Shown here: piece after piece, positions 40,508 to 50,252 of the stretch
How the letters are laid out: every line of letters begins with the position of its first letter
How positions within the stretch are numbered: the first letter of the stretch is position 1
Source of the DNA: Herbaspirillum sp. Sphag64
GTDB lineage: Bacteria > Pseudomonadota > Gammaproteobacteria > Burkholderiales > Burkholderiaceae_D
Direction: 5' to 3'
Length of the DNA: 64,000 nucleotides
NCBI RefSeq assembly: GCF_014192645.1
Contig: NZ_JACHYE010000001.1
Location: forward strand, 626,350-690,349
Notes under the pieces: model-generated
Seen by the model: only the letters and a program-made list of their open reading frames with translations
Told to the model about the DNA's origin: nothing
Databases searched by the model: none
Made by a program: the position numbers and the translations under genes

Positions 40508-43372
40508 TTATTTGGTCAGGACAAAGCCCTTGAGCTTCGAAAACGCGGTGTCGATCAATGCCTTTTGTTGCGCATAGTGCTTGTCGTAGTAACCGACAGC
40601 TGGGGATGCGCTGGCTGGACGACCTGCGTAAGCAAGCTTTTGACCCTCAGTCAGATTCTCAAAGATGTTGTGCTGGATTTGCAGCCATGCACCTTGGTTT
40701 TGCGGTTCATCCTGAGCCCAGACCAATTCCTGGAAGTTCGGGAATTGCTTGAGTTCAGCAGCAAATGCCTTGTGCGGGAATGGATACAACTGCTCCACAC
40801 GGATGATGGCAGTATCAGTCTGCGCACGCTCCTTACGTGCATTGACCAGGTCGTAGTAAACCTTGCCGGAACAAGCGATAACACGCTTGACCTTTTTGGC
40901 ATCGATCTTTTCATCCAGCTCGCCAATCACAGTCTGGAAGGAGCCTTTGGCCAACTCGGACAGTGGCGAACCAGCATCCTTGTTACGCAGCAGCGACTTC
41001 GGCGTCATGATGATCAGCGGCTTGCGGAACAGACGGATCATCTGACGACGCAGCAGGTGGAAAATCTGTGCAGCAGTCGTTGGCTGCACCACTTGCATAT
41101 TGTTGTCAGCGCACAGTTGCAGATAGCGCTCCAGGCGTGCTGACGAGTGCTCAGGACCTTGACCTTCGTAGCCGTGTGGCAGCATCAGTACCAGACCGGA
41201 GGCACGACCCCACTTGACTTCACCAGAGCTGATGAACTGGTCAATGACAACCTGTGCACCGTTGGCGAAGTCACCGAATTGCGCTTCCCAGATGGTCAGC
41301 GTGTTCGGTTCTGCAGTCGAATAGCCGTATTCAAAACCCAGCACTGCTTCTTCCGACAGGACCGAGTCAATTACGGTGTAAGGAGCCTGGTTTTCTGCAA
41401 CGTTTTGCAGAGGGATATATGTACCAGCATCCCAACGCTCGCGGTTTTGATCATGCAACACTGCGTGACGGTGCACGAAAGTACCGCGACCAGCATCCTG
41501 ACCGGTCAGACGGATGGAATAACCGGAGGCAACCAGCGAAGCATAGGCCAGATGTTCGCCCATACCCCAGTCCAGATTGAGTTCGCCACGCCCCATGGTT
41601 GCACGGTCGTTGATAACCTTTTCAACCAGCGCGTGTGGTTTGAAGCCTTCTGGAATCGTGGTGATGCGTGTTGCCAGACGCTTCAGTTCAGCCAGCGGTA
41701 CAGCTGTATCGGCAGCGTCAGTCCATTTGCGATTCAGGAATGGCAGCCAGTCAACAGCGTACTTGCTCTTGAAGTTAGTGATGACTGGATCAACGGTGTG
41801 CTTGCCGGCATCCATTGCCGCGCGGTAAGCCTTGACCATCTCATCGCCACCATCAGCAGGGATCGTGCCTTGTGCAGCCAGCTTGTCTGCGTACAGCTTA
41901 CGTGTACCAGGGTGTTGCGCGATCTTCTTGTACATCAGCGGCTGTGTCAGCGCTGGCGTATCTTGCTCGTTATGACCCAGTTTGCGGAAGCAGATGATAT
42001 CGACCACGATATCCTTCTTGAACTGCATACGGTAGTCAACCGCGATCTGGGTCGCGAAGACAACTGCTTCAGGATCATCACCGTTGACGTGCAACACCGG
42101 TGCTTCGATCATCTTGACGACGTCCGAGCAATACAGTGTGGAGCGCGAGTCACGTGGATCGGAGGTAGTGAAGCCGATCTGGTTGTTGATCACGATGTGC
42201 ACGGTGCCGCCTGTACCGTAGCCACGTGTTTGCGCCAGGTTCAGGGTTTCCATGACCACGCCTTGACCAGCAAATGCGGCGTCACCGTGGACCAGGATTG
42301 GCAATACTTGCGAGCCATCCTTGTCGCCACGACGTTCCATACGCGCCTTGACCGAACCTTCAACCACAGGGTTGACGATTTCCAAATGCGATGGGTTGAA
42401 CGCCAGTGACAGGTGGACCGGACCGCCTGGGGTGCTGATGTCGGAAGAGAAGCCTTGGTGATACTTGACGTCGCCAGCTGGCAGATCATCAGCGTGATGA
42501 CCTTCAAACTCGGAAAACAGTTCTTGTGGAGTTTTGCCCAGGGTATTGACCAGAACATTGAGACGACCGCGGTGGGCCATACCGATCACGATTTCCTGGA
42601 CGCCCTTCTCACCGGCGCGCTGAATAGTCTCATCCAAGGAAGCGATGAAGCTTTCGCCACCTTCCAGCGAGAACCGCTTTTGACCAACATACTTGGTGTG
42701 GAGATAGCGCTCCAGACCTTCGGCAGCAGTCAGGCGATCAAGAATGTGCTTTTTCTTTTCTGCAGTAAATTTCGGCAGCGCACGGGTTGGTTCCAGACGT
42801 TCCTGGATCCAGCGCACTTCAGCCGGGTCACTGATATAGGTGAATTCTGCACCAATCGAACGGGTGTAGGTTTCGCGCAATGCGTTCAACAAATCACGCA
42901 ACGACGCTGTTTCACCGCCAAAATAGGTGTTGCTGATATTAAAGACGATATCCATGTCCGAGTCGGAGAAGCCGTAAAAGCTTGGCTCTAGCTCGGGGAT
43001 CGTCGGACGTTCCTGACGTTGCAGCGGATCCAGATTGGCGTAACGCGAACCGAGGTCACGGTAACCGGCAATAAGTTGGGTAGCGGCAACGCGCTTACGA
43101 CCCATCTCGGCATCGGCGGATGCGACAACAGTGCGAATCGGGCCTTGCTTGGCACGCTCAGCGAACGATGCGATCACTGGTGCATGGGCGACGTCGGGAC
43201 GATTGGAACCGTCAACTGCAGGTACGTGTTGCACCGCGTCGAAATAGGCACGCCAATTATCTGGTACGGATCCGGGGTTATTGAGGTACGCCTCGTACAA
43301 TTCTTCCAAGTACGGCGCATTTCCACCAAAGAGGTAGGAGTTGAGGTTGTACTGCTCGTAGAGCTGCGTCAT
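40508..43372 (-). CDS. odhA: 2-oxoglutarate dehydrogenase E1 component
   Basis: 954 residues, standard length. The N-terminal peptide (LYEQYNLNSYLFGGNAPYLE) is the conserved E2/E3-contact segment. Thiamine-diphosphate and substrate regions show IGMAHRGRLNVLVNTLGK and GDAAFAGQGVVMETLNLAQ. It decarboxylates 2-oxoglutarate and succinylates the OdhB lipoyl arm. AAGGTGAG precedes the ATG. A terminator and a promoter -10 in the 316-bp gap upstream suggest its transcription is separate from gltA. The gene is also known as sucA. Confidence 0.97.
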   Translation of the reverse strand: MTQLYEQYNLNSYLFGGNAPYLEELYEAYLNNPGSVPDNWRAYFDAVQHVPAVDGSNRPDVAHAPVIASFAERAKQGPIRTVVASADAEMGRKRVAATQLIAGYRDLGSRYANLDPLQRQERPTIPELEPSFYGFSDSDMDIVFNISNTYFGGETASLRDLLNALRETYTRSIGAEFTYISDPAEVRWIQERLEPTRALPKFTAEKKKHILDRLTAAEGLERYLHTKYVGQKRFSLEGGESFIASLDETIQRAGEKGVQEIVIGMAHRGRLNVLVNTLGKTPQELFSEFEGHHADDLPAGDVKYHQGFSSDISTPGGPVHLSLAFNPSHLEIVNPVVEGSVKARMERRGDKDGSQVLPILVHGDAAFAGQGVVMETLNLAQTRGYGTGGTVHIVINNQIGFTTSDPRDSRSTLYCSDVVKMIEAPVLHVNGDDPEAVVFATQIAVDYRMQFKKDIVVDIICFRKLGHNEQDTPALTQPLMYKKIAQHPGTRKLYADKLAAQGTIPADGGDEMVKAYRAAMDAGKHTVDPVITNFKSKYAVDWLPFLNRKWTDAADTAVPLAELKRLATRITTIPEGFKPHALVEKVINDRATMGRGELNLDWGMGEHLAYASLVASGYSIRLTGQDAGRGTFVHRHAVLHDQNRERWDAGTYIPLQNVAENQAPYTVIDSVLSEEAVLGFEYGYSTAEPNTLTIWEAQFGDFANGAQVVIDQFISSGEVKWGRASGLVLMLPHGYEGQGPEHSSARLERYLQLCADNNMQVVQPTTAAQIFHLLRRQMIRLFRKPLIIMTPKSLLRNKDAGSPLSELAKGSFQTVIGELDEKIDAKKVKRVIACSGKVYYDLVNARKERAQTDTAIIRVEQLYPFPHKAFAAELKQFPNFQELVWAQDEPQNQGAWLQIQHNIFENLTEGQKLAYAGRPASASPAVGYYDKHYAQQKALIDTAFSKLKGFVLTK

Positions 43373-43525
43373 TCTTGCTCACCTTTCTTCGCGTTTCGCG
43401 AGATTAGCGGGTTAATCTAACCTTCCGCGACACGGCCTGACCGGTTAGCGGATTGCACATCAAGTTGTGGGGGAAGGACCATGTCTACCTGAACTTTTTT
43501 GAGTTATCCAGCCAGCATGGCTCGA

Positions 43526-43531
43526 ATTATA
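43526..43531 (-). promoter_or_regulatory. Possible -10 element of the odhA promoter
   Basis: A perfect TATAAT on the minus strand about 155 bp before the odhA start and just downstream of the gltA terminator. No good -35 is seen at 17 bp; the T-rich terminator arm occupies that place. An activator or extended recognition would be needed. Confidence 0.4.
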
Positions 43532-43547
43532 TCCGCTTCTTTCCAAT

Positions 43548-43578
43548 AAAAAAGCGAATCCTGAAGATTCGCTTTTTT
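43548..43578 (-). terminator. Intrinsic terminator downstream of gltA
   Basis: A perfect 13-bp inverted repeat (AAAAAAGCGAATC / GATTCGCTTTTTT) with a CTGAA loop and T-run on both strands. It lies 110 bp after gltA and separates it from odhA. Confidence 0.92.
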
Positions 43579-43688
43579 ATTTGTTGCTATTTGTAGCCAA
43601 GGCCTCTGGACCGGCTTCTGCTTGACTCTGCCAACATTGCTTAATGACAAAATGATGACATTGACCGTATCATCAGCCTCAGAATGTT

Positions 43689-44993
43689 TTAGCCACGCTT
43701 GTCGATAGTTGGCACGTCGCGCTTGACGGAACCAACAAACAACTGACGTGGGCGACCGATTTTTTGCTCAGGGTCGGAAATCATTTCGTTCCATTGAGCA
43801 ATCCAGCCCACTGTACGTGCCATTGCAAAGATGCAAGTAAACATCGAAGTCGGGATACCCAGTGCGCGTTGAACGATACCAGAGTAGAAGTCGACGTTCG
43901 GATACAGCTTGCGAGAAACAAAGTAGTCGTCTTCCAGAGCGATCTTTTCCAGCTCCATTGCCAGCTTGAACAATGGGTCATCATGCAGACCCAGTTCATT
44001 GAGCACTTCGTAGCAGGTTTCACGCATCAGCTTGGCGCGTGGATCGTAGTTCTTGTAGACGCGATGACCGAAGCCCATCAGCTTGACGCCGGAGTTCTTG
44101 TCCTTGACCTGCTTGATGAACTCAGGAATCTTGTCGACCGAACCGATTTCTTCGAGCATGCTCAATGCAGCTTCATTGGCACCGCCGTGGGCAGGACCCC
44201 ACAGGCAAGCGATACCTGCTGCGATACATGCAAAAGGATTGGCACCGGAAGAACCAGCCAGACGAACAGTCGAAGTCGATGCGTTTTGCTCATGATCTGC
44301 ATGCAGAATCAGGATACGGTCGAGTGCACGAACCAACACTTCGTTGACCTTGTACTCTTCGCACGGATTGGCAAACATCATACGCATGAAGTTGGCGCTG
44401 TACGACAGGTCATTACGTGGATACACGAATGGCTGACCAATGCTGTACTTGTAAGCCATGGCGACCAGCGTTGGCAACTTGGCGATCATGCGAATTGCAG
44501 AAACGTCACGGTGCACTGGATTGCTGATATCCAGAGAATCATGGTAGAACGCCGACAAGGCACCGACCGAACCAGTCAGCACTGCCATCGGGTGAGCATC
44601 GCGACGGAAACCGCGGAAGAAGAAATTCATCTGCTCGTGCACCATTGTGTGCTCAGTGACAGTGCCGACGAATTTTGTCTTTTGCTCTGCAGTCGGCAGC
44701 TCGCCGTGCAACAGCAAGTAGCATGTTTCCAGGAAGTCGCAATTGACAGCCAATTGCTCAATCGGGTAACCACGGTACAGCAGCTCGCCCTTGTCGCCAT
44801 CGATATAGGTGATCGAGGAGTTGCAAGCTGCTGTCGACATGAAGCCCGGATCGTAAGTGAACTTGCCGGTGGCACCGTAGAGTTTGCGGATGTCGATGAC
44901 GTCCGGACCAATAGTGCCCTTATAGACAGGAAAATCCAGGGATGGCGTACCGTCGGAGAACGACAGGGTCGCTTTGATATCTGAGGTGGGCAT
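43689..44993 (-). CDS. gltA: Citrate synthase (type II)
   Basis: 434 residues. Conserved active-site regions are [34 protein letters not shown] and [12 protein letters not shown], together carrying the catalytic His/His/Asp set. The N-terminal domain is that of the hexameric, NADH-sensitive type found in Gram-negative bacteria. It condenses oxaloacetate with acetyl-CoA. About 200 bp separate it from sdhE upstream, room for its own promoter, though I see no convincing boxes. Confidence 0.97.
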   Translation of the reverse strand: MPTSDIKATLSFSDGTPSLDFPVYKGTIGPDVIDIRKLYGATGKFTYDPGFMSTAACNSSITYIDGDKGELLYRGYPIEQLAVNCDFLETCYLLLHGELPTAEQKTKFVGTVTEHTMVHEQMNFFFRGFRRDAHPMAVLTGSVGALSAFYHDSLDISNPVHRDVSAIRMIAKLPTLVAMAYKYSIGQPFVYPRNDLSYSANFMRMMFANPCEEYKVNEVLVRALDRILILHADHEQNASTSTVRLAGSSGANPFACIAAGIACLWGPAHGGANEAALSMLEEIGSVDKIPEFIKQVKDKNSGVKLMGFGHRVYKNYDPRAKLMRETCYEVLNELGLHDDPLFKLAMELEKIALEDDYFVSRKLYPNVDFYSGIVQRALGIPTSMFTCIFAMARTVGWIAQWNEMISDPEQKIGRPRQLFVGSVKRDVPTIDKRG

Positions 44994-45193
44994 AGTTCTT
45001 CCTTCAGCTGTGGTAATGAATCGTTAATCAAAAATCGCAAACCAACCGCTCAGAGTCGACAACAAAATGAGGCTGGATAAACGGCGCCCGAAATAAGCAC
45101 CCTACACGTATCCCAACAAATTCATTGAGTGGCCGCCTCCGCTAGTATCTCGGCTGCTTCTTAAGCAATACAGCCCGAACCTCTCAACAGCGC

Positions 45194-45463
45194 TCAGGCA
45201 CTACGCAACTTTTTGAGCAAGGCATGGACATGCGGCAAATCCACAGCTGCTTCCGGCTCCTTGCGTATCAGGAGCAAATCCATCAGATCGTTGTCACTCA
45301 AATCCATCAGCCGCGAGAACGCATCAACCTCGTCGTCACTCATTGCTTCCTCGTTAGCATCCAAAAAACGAGTAAGGATCAGATCATTTTCCAGCAAGCC
45401 ACGGCGAGCGCGCCAACGCAAGCGTGCACGTTTAGCAGGATCGTCTTGATGGTTAAGGGACAT
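45194..45463 (-). CDS. sdhE: FAD assembly factor SdhE
   Basis: 89 residues of the DUF339/SdhE family. The signature RWRARRGLLENDLIL (about 16-30), with its Arg-Arg-Gly core, is the conserved surface used to flavinylate SdhA. It lies 125 bp downstream of sdhB and upstream of gltA, so the flavinylation factor travels with its target operon. Confidence 0.95.
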   Translation of the reverse strand: MSLNHQDDPAKRARLRWRARRGLLENDLILTRFLDANEEAMSDDEVDAFSRLMDLSDNDLMDLLLIRKEPEAAVDLPHVHALLKKLRSA

Positions 45464-45551
45464 GAATACCGTTCACTTCAAATTAATACCGATGAGGATT
45501 CTTCCGTCACACAGTCGAACCAACGGAAAAATGACTCAGATGGGAACAACC

Positions 45552-45572
45552 AGAGCGGGAATTTCCCGCTCT
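45552..45572 (-). other. Intercistronic hairpin between sdhB and sdhE
   Basis: AGAGCGGGAA and TTCCCGCTCT are perfect inverted repeats with one base between them (realistic loop AATTT). No T-run follows on the minus strand, so a stabilising or attenuating role is likelier than full termination. Confidence 0.6.
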
Positions 45573-45588
45573 GTAGTGCAAACAACAA

Positions 45589-46299
45589 CTACACGGCGCG
45601 ACGCACCATCAACTCCTTGATCTTGCCGATTGCCTTGTTGGGGTTGAGCCCCTTAGGGCAAACATCAACGCAGTTCATAATGGAACGGCAACGGAACAGG
45701 CGATAAGGATCTTCCAGATCGTCCAAACGTTGCCCTGTCGCCTGATCGCGGCTATCAGCAATGAAGCGATACGCTTGCAACAGGCCGGCAGGACCAACAA
45801 ACTTGTCTGGATTCCACCAGAACGACGGGCAAGATGTCGAGCAGCATGCGCACAGAATGCACTCATAAACACCATCCAGCTCTTCGCGCTGTTCAGGCGA
45901 TTGCAGACGCTCTTTCTCAGGCGGAATGCTGTCATTGATCAGGTAAGGCTTGATCGAGTCGTATTGCTTGAAGAAGTTGGTCATATCGACGATCAAATCG
46001 CGAATCACCGGCAAACCTGGCAACGGCTTCAACACGATAGGCTCGGTCAGCTCATTAAGATTGGTGGTGCAGGCCAGACCGTTCTTGCCGTTGATGTTCA
46101 TCGCATCCGAACCACAGACGCCTTCACGACACGAGCGGCGCAGTGCCAGCGAATCATCCACGTCTGCCTTGATACGTTGCAGCGCGTCGAGCAACATCTT
46201 GTCAGTTGGCTTGAGTTCGACTGTCAGATCTTGCATGTACGGCTTTTCATCCTTGTCAGGATCGTAGCGGTAAATTTTGAATTTCAGGGTACGTGTCAT
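45589..46299 (-). CDS. sdhB: Succinate dehydrogenase iron-sulphur subunit
   Basis: 236 residues. The N-terminal [2Fe-2S] domain has [11 protein letters not shown] and GLACTTN. The C-terminal domain has [17 protein letters not shown] and [17 protein letters not shown] for the [4Fe-4S] and [3Fe-4S] clusters. It passes electrons from the SdhA flavin to quinone. It lies 11 bp downstream of sdhA in the sdhCDAB operon. Confidence 0.97.
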   Translation of the reverse strand: MTRTLKFKIYRYDPDKDEKPYMQDLTVELKPTDKMLLDALQRIKADVDDSLALRRSCREGVCGSDAMNINGKNGLACTTNLNELTEPIVLKPLPGLPVIRDLIVDMTNFFKQYDSIKPYLINDSIPPEKERLQSPEQREELDGVYECILCACCSTSCPSFWWNPDKFVGPAGLLQAYRFIADSRDQATGQRLDDLEDPYRLFRCRSIMNCVDVCPKGLNPNKAIGKIKELMVRRAV

Positions 46300-46310
46300 T
46301 TTCTGACCTC

Positions 46311-48089
46311 TTAGAAAGTACGTGCTTTAGGTTTAAACGTTTCGACGGTCAACGGTTGCAGGTTGACGGGCTTGTAGTCGAGACGATTCCCCTCGGAGAA
46401 CCACAGCGTATGCTTGAGCCATTCAACGTCATCGCGATGTTCATAATCACGATGTGCGTGAGCACCGCGGGATTCCTTGCGGGCTGCTGCTGAAGTAATG
46501 GTTGCCTTGGCGGTTTCGATCAGATTGTCCAGCTCCAGCGCCTCAACACGGGCAGTGTTGAACACCTTGGACTTGTCCTTGAACGAAACATGCTTGCGGC
46601 GCTCGTCCAGCTCCATGATCTTGCGAGCACCTTCTTGCAGCAATTCGTCGGTACGGAACACGCCGCAGTAGTGCTGCATAGTCGCACGAATGCTATTGGC
46701 GACATCCTGCACGCGCTCGGAACCCTTACTGTTTTCAATCCGTGCCAAACGTTCCAGCGCGTGATCAGCCGCATCAGCCGGCAGATCTTTGTGACTGCGA
46801 TCCTGCAGCTTGCTGTCAACGATATGGTTACCAGCAGCACGACCAAACACCACCAGATCAAGCAACGAGTTAGTGCCGAGACGATTGGCACCGTGTACGG
46901 ATACGCAGGCGCATTCGCCGATAGCGTACATACCCTGCACCACTTCCTTGTAGTTGCCATTTTTTGGCACCACAACTTGACCATAGACGTTCGTCGGAAT
47001 ACCACCCATTTGATAGTGGATGGTTGGCACAACAGGGATGGGCTCCTTGGTTGCATCGACGTTGGCGAACTTGTGTGCGATTTCCAGAATCGATGGCAAA
47101 CGCTTCTGGATTGTTTCCGCGCCGATATGACGCAGGTCCAGCAACACGTGATCCTTGTTTGGACCAACGCCACGGCCTTCCTTGATTTCCTGATCCATCG
47201 AACGCGACACGAAGTCACGTGGTGCCAGATCCTTCAAGGTTGGAGCATAACGTTCCATGAAACGCTCGCCATTGCTGTTGATCAGAATGCCGCCTTCGCC
47301 GCGCACGCCTTCGGTAATCAACACACCAGCACCAGCAACACCAGTCGGGTGGAACTGCCAGAATTCCATATCCTGCAGTGGCAGGCCAGCACGCGCCGCC
47401 ATACCCATGCCATCACCGGTATTGATAAATGCATTGGTCGAAGCAGCCCAGATACGACCTGCACCGCCAGTGGCGAACAAGGTGGTCTTGGCTTGCAACA
47501 TCATGACTTCGCCGGTTTCCATTTCCAGCGCAACGACACCGAGAACAGTACCTTCCTGATCACGGATGATGTCGATCGCCATCCACTCAACAAAAAAATG
47601 TGTCTTGGCGCGTACATTGCGCTGATACAGCGTGTGCAACAGCGCATGACCGGTACGGTCAGCGGCAGCACAGGCGCGCTGCACAGGCTTTTCACCCAGA
47701 TTGGCTGTATGACCGCCGAATGGGCGCTGATAAATCGTGCCGTCCGGATTACGGTCAAACGGCATACCGAAGTGTTCCAGCTCATAAACCGCCTTAGGCG
47801 CTTCACGGCACATGAACTCAATGGCATCCTGGTCACCCAGGTAATCCGAACCTTTGACGGTATCGAACATGTGCCAGTACCAATTATCTTCAGACATGTT
47901 ACCCAACGACGCACCGATACCGCCTTGTGCGGCAACGGTGTGCGAACGCGTTGGAAATACTTTGGACAACACCGCCACGTTCAGACCGGCTTCAGCCAGC
48001 TGCAACGAAGCACGCATGCCGGAGCCGCCGGCGCCGACGATTACCGCATCAAAGCGGCGGGTTGGAATTGTGGATTTAATAGCAGCCAC
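46311..48089 (-). CDS. sdhA: Succinate dehydrogenase flavoprotein subunit
   Basis: 592 residues from a GTG start ([21 protein letters not shown]). The GTG at 48089 lies 3 bp after the sdhD stop, has GGAGAG about 8 bases upstream and restores the family length; the open frame to 48143 overlaps sdhD. FAD-binding [14 protein letters not shown] and the histidine for covalent flavin in [11 protein letters not shown] are visible. It oxidises succinate to fumarate at the cytosolic face of complex II. Confidence 0.96.
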   Translation of the reverse strand: MAAIKSTIPTRRFDAVIVGAGGSGMRASLQLAEAGLNVAVLSKVFPTRSHTVAAQGGIGASLGNMSEDNWYWHMFDTVKGSDYLGDQDAIEFMCREAPKAVYELEHFGMPFDRNPDGTIYQRPFGGHTANLGEKPVQRACAAADRTGHALLHTLYQRNVRAKTHFFVEWMAIDIIRDQEGTVLGVVALEMETGEVMMLQAKTTLFATGGAGRIWAASTNAFINTGDGMGMAARAGLPLQDMEFWQFHPTGVAGAGVLITEGVRGEGGILINSNGERFMERYAPTLKDLAPRDFVSRSMDQEIKEGRGVGPNKDHVLLDLRHIGAETIQKRLPSILEIAHKFANVDATKEPIPVVPTIHYQMGGIPTNVYGQVVVPKNGNYKEVVQGMYAIGECACVSVHGANRLGTNSLLDLVVFGRAAGNHIVDSKLQDRSHKDLPADAADHALERLARIENSKGSERVQDVANSIRATMQHYCGVFRTDELLQEGARKIMELDERRKHVSFKDKSKVFNTARVEALELDNLIETAKATITSAAARKESRGAHAHRDYEHRDDVEWLKHTLWFSEGNRLDYKPVNLQPLTVETFKPKARTF

Positions 48090-48091
48090 GA

Positions 48092-48457
48092 TTACACTCT
48101 CCACAGAATCTGCGCCGCCCATCCGGCGCAACCGATCAGCCACAGGATAGTGGCAACTTGCAGTACCAGACGCACTGCGACTGGCTTCACATAGTCCATC
48201 CAGATATCACGCACGCCAATCCAGGCGTGAAAAAACAGACAGGCAAGTGCAGCGAAAGTCGCGATCTTGAACCACTGATGCGCAAACAGGCCTGCCCAGC
48301 CTTCGTACGTGAAATTGGTCGCGGTCAGGAAAGAGACCAGCAAAATGACCGTGTAAATAGCCATGACAACAGCCGTTGCGCGCTGGGCCAGCCAGTCACG
48401 CATACCATAGTGAGCGCCGACAACTAGGCGTTTTGGTCCGATATTATTATTTGCCAT
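48092..48457 (-). CDS. sdhD: Succinate dehydrogenase membrane anchor subunit SdhD
   Basis: 121 residues with three membrane helices. HAWIGVRDIWMDY carries the conserved histidine/arginine/aspartate region near heme b and quinone. With SdhC it anchors SdhAB. It starts 2 bp after the sdhC stop. Confidence 0.94.
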   Translation of the reverse strand: MANNNIGPKRLVVGAHYGMRDWLAQRATAVVMAIYTVILLVSFLTATNFTYEGWAGLFAHQWFKIATFAALACLFFHAWIGVRDIWMDYVKPVAVRLVLQVATILWLIGCAGWAAQILWRV

Positions 48458-48459
48458 TT

Positions 48460-48870
48460 TTAGAATGCTCCGAACAGTTTCAATGCAACCAAGGCAGCCA
48501 GCGCCAGACTAACCACCAGTACACTGGCAGCCGATTTGCGTGCGCTCACTTTGTCCAAACCAATATGATTGTCCATGATCAAGTGGCGAATGCCGGCACA
48601 GAAGTGATGCAGATAACCCCAGGACAGGGCCAGAATGACGAGCTTGACGAACCAGTTGGAAGCGAAGCCTTTGAAATATTCGAATGAAATTTCGGAAAGC
48701 AGACTGTGATCCAGCAGATACAACACAAAAGGCAATAACAAAAACATCAACAGACCACTGATGCGATGCAAGATGGATACAACACCCGCTAGTGGCAAGC
48801 GGTAGCCAACAATTTGGGTAATTTGTATGTTACGAAATTGTGGCCGTGGTGGCTTAGCGGCTTCAGACAT
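48460..48870 (-). CDS. sdhC: Succinate dehydrogenase cytochrome b556 subunit SdhC
   Basis: 136 residues with three membrane helices. SILHRISGLLMF has the quinone-site Ser/Arg region and YLHHFCAGIRHLIMD holds the heme-ligand histidine. ATG 48870 (MSEAAKPPRPQ) has GAGGAGAA upstream; the longer frame from 48906 is not family-like. It is the first gene of sdhCDAB. The 158-bp gap to the GntR gene contains GAATAAGTA at 48936-48944 (minus strand), loosely like the ATAAGAT half-sites near mdh. Confidence 0.93.
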   Translation of the reverse strand: MSEAAKPPRPQFRNIQITQIVGYRLPLAGVVSILHRISGLLMFLLLPFVLYLLDHSLLSEISFEYFKGFASNWFVKLVILALSWGYLHHFCAGIRHLIMDNHIGLDKVSARKSAASVLVVSLALAALVALKLFGAF

Positions 48871-49028
48871 AACAAGGTTCTCCTCAGATTTAAAACAATT
48901 CTGCAATTTTCGCCTATTTCACGAACCTTCACCAATACTTATTCTGCTTTGCAGCAAATTAAGAGCACCCAACGCCGAGGCAAAATCAGACGGGCACGAG
49001 CTGAAGATAACTCAGCTCATCAGCATAA

Positions 49029-49814
49029 TTAACTCAGTTCGCTCTGGTAGTGGTAATTCAACGTCAAATACAAGCCCCGTCGCATCTCCACTGGCTTATC
49101 ACCATAAGTGAATGACGCTCGCTCAACACTGAGCAGAGGTGTTTGAGGCGCAACCCCTAAAAAAACCGCAGATTCCGGATCTGCTGCAACCGCACGTATT
49201 TGTTCTGCTGCGCGAATCATGCGGGTACCAAACTCGGTCTCAAAAAGACCATACAGAGGCCCTTTGTATTCCATCAGGCGCTCAGCTGTAAGGCCTTTGA
49301 AAATCAGTCCGGGCAACCAAATATCCTCGAGAATGATTGGCACGCCGTTGAAGGATTTTACCCGTTTAATAAAAATCACGGAGTCCCCCGACTTGATGTC
49401 GAGTTGACGCGCCACCTCAGCAGGCGCTCTCACACGTTTGACTTCGATGATTTTATTTTCTGCACGTTGCGGCAATTCAACATCCGGCGTCAAGCGCAGA
49501 AAACGAAATTGCGCCTGCGTTTCGTGATGGGTCGCCACGAAAGTCCCCTTACCCTGCCGCCGCACAACCAGATTCTCGGCAGCCAGCTCATCAATCGCCT
49601 TACGCACCGTCCCCTGGCTAACCTTGAAACGGCTACCGAGCTCGACTTCACTGGGAATAAGTTCGCCAGGCTTCCACTCACCAGACTCCAGACGCTGGGT
49701 GATCAAGGCCTTGATTTGTTGGTACAGAGGACTAAAAGTAGGAGAAGCTCCGGCAACACTAGTGCCCACGCTTGGCGCGTCGCTGTTATTCAGATTGGGC
49801 AGGCTGGAGCTCAT
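49029..49814 (-). CDS. GntR-family (HutC subfamily, UTRA) transcriptional regulator
   Basis: 261 residues. The winged helix-turn-helix (about 28-97) shows LIPSEVELGSRF and VSQGTVRKAIDEL; a UTRA ligand-binding domain follows (VFIKRVKSFNGVPIILED, ending YLTLNYHYQSEL). Such proteins are usually repressors relieved by a small metabolite. The location at the divergence point of the sdh and mdh-acnA arms suggests control of the TCA genes. The frame opens at GTG 49832; ATG 49814 was chosen, though neither has a strong ribosome site. The ligand is unknown. Confidence 0.88.
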   Translation of the reverse strand: MSSSLPNLNNSDAPSVGTSVAGASPTFSPLYQQIKALITQRLESGEWKPGELIPSEVELGSRFKVSQGTVRKAIDELAAENLVVRRQGKGTFVATHHETQAQFRFLRLTPDVELPQRAENKIIEVKRVRAPAEVARQLDIKSGDSVIFIKRVKSFNGVPIILEDIWLPGLIFKGLTAERLMEYKGPLYGLFETEFGTRMIRAAEQIRAVAADPESAVFLGVAPQTPLLSVERASFTYGDKPVEMRRGLYLTLNYHYQSELS

Positions 49815-49875
49815 AGACGCAAATTTGACCACAAAACGCCTGCACCCGTCCAGAAGAAACTACCCAAAAAAGATG

Positions 49876-49895
49876 TCTTATATAAGATATAAGAT
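49876..49895. promoter_or_regulatory. Probable GntR operator: palindrome plus direct half-sites
   Basis: TCTTATATAAGA (49876-49887) is a perfect 12-bp palindrome. ATAAGAT occurs twice in direct succession (49882-49888 and 49889-49895). The cluster overlaps the -10 of the regulator promoter and lies just upstream of the mdh promoter, a place that would allow autorepression. Confidence 0.65.
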
Positions 49896-49914
49896 AGTGA
49901 TTGACAGCTCACAA
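49886..49914 (-). promoter_or_regulatory. Predicted promoter of the GntR gene
   Basis: On the minus strand TTGTGA (49909-49914) and TATATC (49886-49891) are 17 bp apart. The -10 is inside the palindrome/half-site cluster. Confidence 0.5.
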
Positions 49915-49929
49915 AGGCAAGCCTACACT
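49901..49929 (+). promoter_or_regulatory. Predicted sigma-70 promoter of mdh
   Basis: TTGACA (49901-49906) and TACACT (49924-49929) are 17 bp apart. It would produce an mdh mRNA with a leader of about 315 nt. Confidence 0.65.
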
Positions 49930-49934
49930 CGCGA

Positions 49935-50252
49935 GCATGTTTGGCTAATGATCAATCTAGCTGGCGTGCCGAGCCCATCGAAACACCACCAACTTCATCA
50001 TCAAGACACCGAACTGAGACACACCCTGCCATCCCAGAGCAGCGCCAGTACGCAAAACAAACTGACGCTAGTCGCTTTCGACGGTATGATTACGGTCTCA
50101 TGAGAATACGAAGTTACTGTCGAAAAATTACGAATTTCGGCAAGAAGCGAGAAATTGTTGCGTGTATGCGCCCCTTTGTTTATGCAAAGCGCGACGACGA
50201 CGGACTTCACCGCAGTACTTGATGCTTTCTATCACCACTTTGGAGATTCAAC
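49935..50252 (+). other. Long untranslated leader of mdh
   Basis: About 318 bp between the predicted promoter and the mdh ATG. I see no convincing gene; the 93-codon frame here begins with TTG and looks random. It ends in a good ribosome site (TTTGGAGATTCAAC) before mdh. No riboswitch family was recognised. Confidence 0.5.

Noticed and set aside
46590..48194. 534-codon plus-strand ORF antisense to sdhA
   Set aside because: Shadow of sdhA on the opposite strand, without start signals or protein-like motifs.
49941..50222. 93-codon plus-strand ORF in the mdh leader
   Set aside because: It begins with TTG without a ribosome site and has a random, Arg/Ser-rich composition. Treated as untranslated leader.
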